From assembly GCA_024699855.1 (NCBI GenBank), contig JAMPIQ010000002.1, positions 1,612,001-1,676,000 of the forward strand: DNA of 64,000 nt. The letters run 5' to 3'. The DNA comes from Aphelenchoides besseyi. Lineage: Eukaryota; Nematoda; Chromadorea; Rhabditida; Aphelenchoididae. Shown here piece by piece: positions 59,873-64,000 of the stretch (its first letter is position 1; the number at the start of each line of letters is the position of its first letter). Under the pieces are notes generated by a model. That model had not been told where the DNA came from, ran no database searches, and saw only the letters and a list, made by a program, of their open reading frames with translations. The translations under genes were made by a program, and so were the position numbers.

Positions 59873-60709
59873 TTAGTTGGATGGTTATCGATCGTTCACG
59901 ACTTTTACCAACCACTTGTCCTGAAAATTAGATTTTTATAAATTGCGTATAAATAAGTTCATGTGCCGTGAAAACGAACAAACTCAATTCTTGGAATTTC
60001 GAATCTTCAACCGATTCGTTTTTTTCGGAAACCAGCCGATTGTTTCCACGATTTGCCTAAGCTTCTTACCGTTCCTGCAAGGTAAACAACAAGTTTTATC
60101 ATTTGCGTAGGAGACTCTCAATCGCAAGCTCCGCCCTTTCAATTCAACCAAAGGCCGGTAATCTCCGGTTAACGTTCCACTTCCGGCAATCGAAGCAAAC
60201 GGACTAGAAGTTGGAATGCACAGACACCTTTGCTTCCCACTGCGAATGATTGACTTGATGACTGCAGCAACAGAATTCTTCTGCTATTGACGTTCTCACA
60301 GAGATAACGCAGCTGGCTCACGTCATTTTGTTCAGGCATGTCAAGTAAACACGACAATCAGCGAATAAACACGATAAATTAACCGAACCTTTCAATTGTC
60401 ATCTCAAACTCTTTAACTCGTTTATGTTGCAGAAAACAAGAAACGGCAATTCAATAAAAACGGTTGGCGTCGGAAGGAATTGAATTGTCAAAGGGCAACT
60501 TTAACGGTACAAATGTTGAACGTTAATTCGATTCCCATTTGCCTTTGGACTTTTGTTTCCCACCTGCTGTGGAATTCGACTTCCACATTTTGTTGTTGTT
60601 ATTTAGATTCTGCGTTCATTTGTCCTCAGTTGTTCACAATTGAATTCGGAAGTTTCAAGAACGATCGACGATTGACGCCTTCGAAGTCGATTGTCTGTCT
60701 ATTTCCGCA
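59873..60709. other. Intergenic
   Basis: Holds only weak ORFs: a 56-62 codon minus ORF ending at 60169 and a plus ORF at 60480-60800 overlapping the receptor start in another frame. Confidence 0.3.
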
Positions 60710-61730
60710 ATGTTCGTTGAAAACGTTAAAGTCTCGTCTTTTCTCCACTTTCTTACCATTCTCACTGCGATTCCCGCATGTCTTTCTAAGTTCTATTTAA
60801 TGAAACAAGTGTTGAAATTGAACTTCCGATTGTCAACACAAGTCGTCGTCCACGTGATTGTTTGGATTGGCTATTGGATCACCGGATGCACTTACTCGGC
60901 GTACTCACTGTACACTGAACATACTCTTCGGTCATCGCACACAATCAAGTTTTTGATCACTTGCAATTTAACTCTCGTTCTTCTTTTGCCGTGGGCTGTT
61001 TTCTGTGTCACAATCGATCGGTGTATTTCGCTTCGATTCCCAACGTATTACCCTCGATTCAATGGCCCAAATATGCGGTTAGCCTCAACTGTTTTTGGGA
61101 GCACACTACTTCTTGGAACTTTAATGGCACTGTGGATGACCGTTAAAGGCGTTAATCTGTCAGGAAGTGAGTTCGTTTTCTGATGTCATATGATGACGGT
61201 TTACAGATTGCTACCTAATTGAATGTCTACCAGTCAACTATTCCATGCACTGGCTGGCAGTTTACAAGATGGCCTGTGGATTTCTGAACATAATCGCTAG
61301 TGTTATCTTCATCTATCTTTATCTTAACTATCAACGTCAAAATAACAATTCAATTGAGAGATTTCGCAACATCATGGTCTTTCTTTTTCTTCTAACCGAA
61401 ACGTTGAACATTTTGCCGGCAATCATCTATTGCGTTTTCTACTGCGTTAGTCTTCAAACCCCACATCGAAGCTAACAACCGAGTTTTCAGTTAACGACCA
61501 GTCCGTGGATTCGCAGTTTTGGACTGTTGATCTTGGCGTCCGTTAACATCGAAGGAATATGCACGTCTGTTGTTTACGTGGAAACATTTCGTAGACGTTT
61601 CAAGTGTCTGCTTCAACGATCAAAGCAAAACAGAACCCGAGCACTTTCGTTTCCCCAATCAACGTCCATTTACAATTTGCCTCAAAGTGCAACCCGTCTA
61701 TTCGGAAGCGTGTCGAGTGGTCATAATTAA
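60710..61730 (+). CDS. Seven-TM chemoreceptor-like GPCR, 311 aa
   Basis: Three exons (60710-61166, 61207-61445, 61491-61730) close in frame with 40 and 45 nt introns. Seven hydrophobic segments are visible: FLHFLTILTAIPACL; VVVHVIVWIGYWITG; ITCNLTLVLLLPWAVF; a TM4 near STLLLGTLMALWM; MACGFLNIIASVIFIYLYL; IMVFLFLLTETLNILPAII; and FGLLILASVNIEGICTSVVY. After TM3 an IDRCISL motif replaces the DRY triplet, and TM7 is followed by ETFRRRFKCLL. This is a nematode serpentine receptor but not of the STR type of the other genes here; Sra/Srab-like is possible. The tail is Ser-rich. Confidence 0.65.
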
Positions 61731-61791
61731 ATAAAGTTGATTAAGAGCATAACAATTTATTATGTACAATAACAATCGCTGTTCAAGTGAG

Positions 61792-63597
61792 CTAGAAATA
61801 CGACATTTCGACTTTCATTCCCGCCGCCAAATCGACTCTTGCCGTCTGTACCAGTGGATTGTAGAGTGGAGCGGGCAGTTCCTGTGATATCGGCTGAATA
61901 ATTGAACTGATTATCAAAATCATAACTGGAAACTAACTCGTCCCAAAACCGAGAACTTGGCGTTCGTATAAAAGTTGGCATCTTCGAATCGTGGCAACTC
62001 GGTTTTTACTTTACTTAACAGATCGATGTTCACGATAAAGCCTAAAGTTGTGAGGTTAAGTGTACTTCTAAATGAATTACCAGTCAATGCTCCACCTAAT
62101 ATAGAAACCACTAGAGTCAAAAATATGCCCAGCAGTTGGAAAACTGCTTGTTCTACGGCATCTCGATCGGCTCCATCTTTCGGTCCTCCTTTCCAATAAG
62201 GATAGATCTTAAACAAACTGAAACACTAAACTAATTGTGGAGCTTATAATCACACACTCACTTCTCTCCATATTCAGCCGGATCGTAATGTAAGACGAAA
62301 TAAACGCTCAGGAACTGAAATTTGTAATCAAAAACAAAATCACAACTTACACCCGACAATAAGCTCGGCAATCCGTGTAGATTGTGGACACCACAAGTGT
62401 CAAAAAGTTGAAATCGACGTTCAAGAATCCTTGGCTGAAAATACTTACTTTGCATTTCATCCACGTATTGAACTCACAGTCACCCAAACGTGTCCAATAA
62501 CTGAAATAAATGCAGCAATCGCGCCAACCAGAAGTGCATGATGTGGATACAAAATCACGTTTGCTACTGTCGCGACAGCCACACCTCCGGACAATGTTGA
62601 AGACTGAATGTGCAGCATATTGAAGCGTCCAAGTTGATCGGACATTGAACTGAGCATGAAGGCGATAAGCGTACAAGAAGCCATCGCAAGATAAGTGTTC
62701 ATAATTGCTCGATAACGCGCATCTTCCGGTTCTTGTGTGGCGCCGTTAAATGACGGAAAAAAGATCCAAAGGAAGAGAGTACCTAGAACCCAAAGTTCTA
62801 TTGTCATCTATACACTCATCTTCAAACCAATCATCGAAAACAACTCGGAATGCTCCAAATTTCCGTCTTCACGATCCAACTCAACGATCGTTCGACGTTC
62901 ATTCACTTTGGCAACAGTCAAACCGAAATAAGCGCCAAAGCAATGAATCACAAGCGATCTACCGCCATCATTGATCTAAAACAAAAATTGTCTTGTAGAG
63001 TAGTCAACTAACATGTAAGATGTTGAAAAGCACGTGCTCTAAAATCGTCGCAATTGAAACTTCGATGAAGCCAAGAATCAGAAACTGAATCGGAGTTAAT
63101 CGCCCCAACAGAACGCCCATTGTTATCAGGACGGCAACACACGACAGATCAGCTTGAATTAACCTACAAGTTCAAAGCCAAGACATCTCACGCTGAATCC
63201 TCAAAAACTTACTCGTTGATTGAAATGGTAAACTTGCCAGTGGTTGCAAACTCAACACTCAGAAAGCCGCGCAAAATGATCACGAACTGAACAATGAAAG
63301 ACGTTAGAAGCAAGTTAATCGAAATGGCCGAGAATCCGTATTTCTTCAGAAAACTCATCAGAAACCCGAAGCCAACGACCACCATAACGTGAATGTCCTG
63401 GAACACTAAAGAGAACTATAGCAATCCGAAGGTCCATTCAACTCACTCGGATAGTCGGTGTTGACGTAGATCTCCGAGGAGTTTCCCTGTGGCATGTGAT
63501 TGTGATCGTAGCGAACATAATAAGCGTAGAGCACGGCAAAGATCACCTGGAAAATAAAAGCAACAAAACTGAACTGTCGCCTCTGCAGAAGTGTCAT
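61792..63597 (-). CDS. Rh-type ammonium transporter, 475 aa
   Basis: Ten exons (63597-63447, 63405-63213, 63163-63013, 62975-62828, 62782-62478, 62434-62351, 62314-62262, 62217-62081, 62041-61938, 61893-61792) close in frame, introns 36-49 nt. Rh hallmarks in order: FQDIHVMVVVGFGFLMSFLKKYGFS, GTLFLWIFFPSFN, RAIMNTYLAMASCTL, MLHIQSSTLSGGVAVATVAN and VHNLHGLPSLLSG. About eleven or twelve membrane helices are present. Rh proteins conduct NH3/NH4+ or CO2 and serve nitrogen excretion through the hypodermis; C. elegans has rhr-1 and rhr-2. The cytoplasmic tail is short with an SRNVV-free end (MKVEMSYF). Neighbours suggest no functional link. Confidence 0.9.
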
Positions 63598-63913
63598 CTT
63601 CGACTCGTTGGTGTTATATCGAGACCCAAGAAAGTGGGTCCGAATTGCTCGTAGACGCGAAATTTTGGCGGTTGGAAAAGGCGGCGGGTGAAAAAAACTG
63701 AAAATTGAAAAGATCAGTGGAATTCAAAAGAATACAATTCGAGTTGACAGTTTCGGAAGAGAACGCAAAAGATCTTGGAATTCAAGTTTGAAATGAACGA
63801 ACGTTGCTCCAGAAAACAGTAAAATGAAACGGTTAATTACTCTCGATCTAATGAGTTCAGTCATCAACACCCCGCTCACTCATTAGGTTGTCAGTCGATG
63901 AACGAAACACGCG
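63598..63913. other. Divergent upstream region
   Basis: About 316 bp between the Rh gene and the edge ORF; no defined motif seen. Confidence 0.3.
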
Positions 63914-64000
63914 ATGTTTCGGGTGATTTCGACAGTTAAACGAATTCCATTGAGTTTGCGTACGAAAATCATGAGACTGCGTGAGAAGCTGACCAGCAAA
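63914..64000 (+). CDS. Start of a gene running off the right edge (possible mitochondrial presequence)
   Basis: From ATG 63914 the frame is open for 29 codons to the end of the window. The peptide (MFRVISTVKRIPLSLRTKIM...) is basic, has no acid until residue 24 and could form an amphipathic helix, as in a mitochondrial targeting sequence. The product cannot be named. Confidence 0.35.
   Translation, partial: MFRVISTVKRIPLSLRTKIMRLREKLTSK

Overview
The window is from a compact nematode genome. The evidence is a repertoire found together only in nematodes: serpentine chemoreceptors of the STR class, MAB-3-type proteins with two DM zinc modules, DUF229 and DUF1647 proteins, many short introns (nearly all 35-49 nt) and pyrimidine-AG trans-splice-like acceptors a few bases before start codons. 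A single-exon GH45 cellulase points to a plant- or fungus-associated lineage. GH45 genes in nematodes are known from aphelenchoid genera such as Bursaphelenchus and Aphelenchoides, so an aphelenchoidid is my best guess; this is inference.

Layout. 1-420 holds the end of a chemoreceptor. 0.4-15.9 kb is gene-poor: a two-DM-domain gene (4.56-5.66 kb), one 183-aa hypothetical gene, a diverged two-copy repeat, an AT-rich 172-aa ORF and several weak candidates. 16-18.8 kb has two tandem STR chemoreceptors. 19.4-23.3 kb has a GPI-anchored Ly6-like protein, a claudin-like gene with two small genes close behind it, and an unresolved ORF. 23.7-27.3 kb, plus strand, holds the cellulase, an Aurora B kinase, a dually acylated protein and two tiny genes. 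27.6-37.2 kb, minus strand, is mainly glycan-related: DUF1647, a DUF229 phosphatase/sulfatase-fold protein and two carbohydrate sulfotransferases, interrupted by a complete mariner element. 38.6-43.3 kb has three more DM-domain genes around an alpha-1,3-fucosyltransferase. 44-49.5 kb has a C2H2-like protein, a second DUF229 gene and an IL-17-like cytokine. 50-64 kb has perilipin, a small membrane protein, glucosidase II alpha, LETM1, a 7TM receptor, an Rh-type ammonium transporter and the start of one more gene at the edge.

Themes. Sex/neuronal regulation is represented by four DM genes, two of them with the MAB-3 double-module layout. Glycan synthesis and modification recurs (fucosyltransferase, sulfotransferases, glucosidase II, DUF1647). 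Sensory receptors occur at four sites. Most exon-intron models were rebuilt by hand and tested for reading-frame closure; where the frame does not close I say so. Coordinates of splice sites may be off by a base or two.
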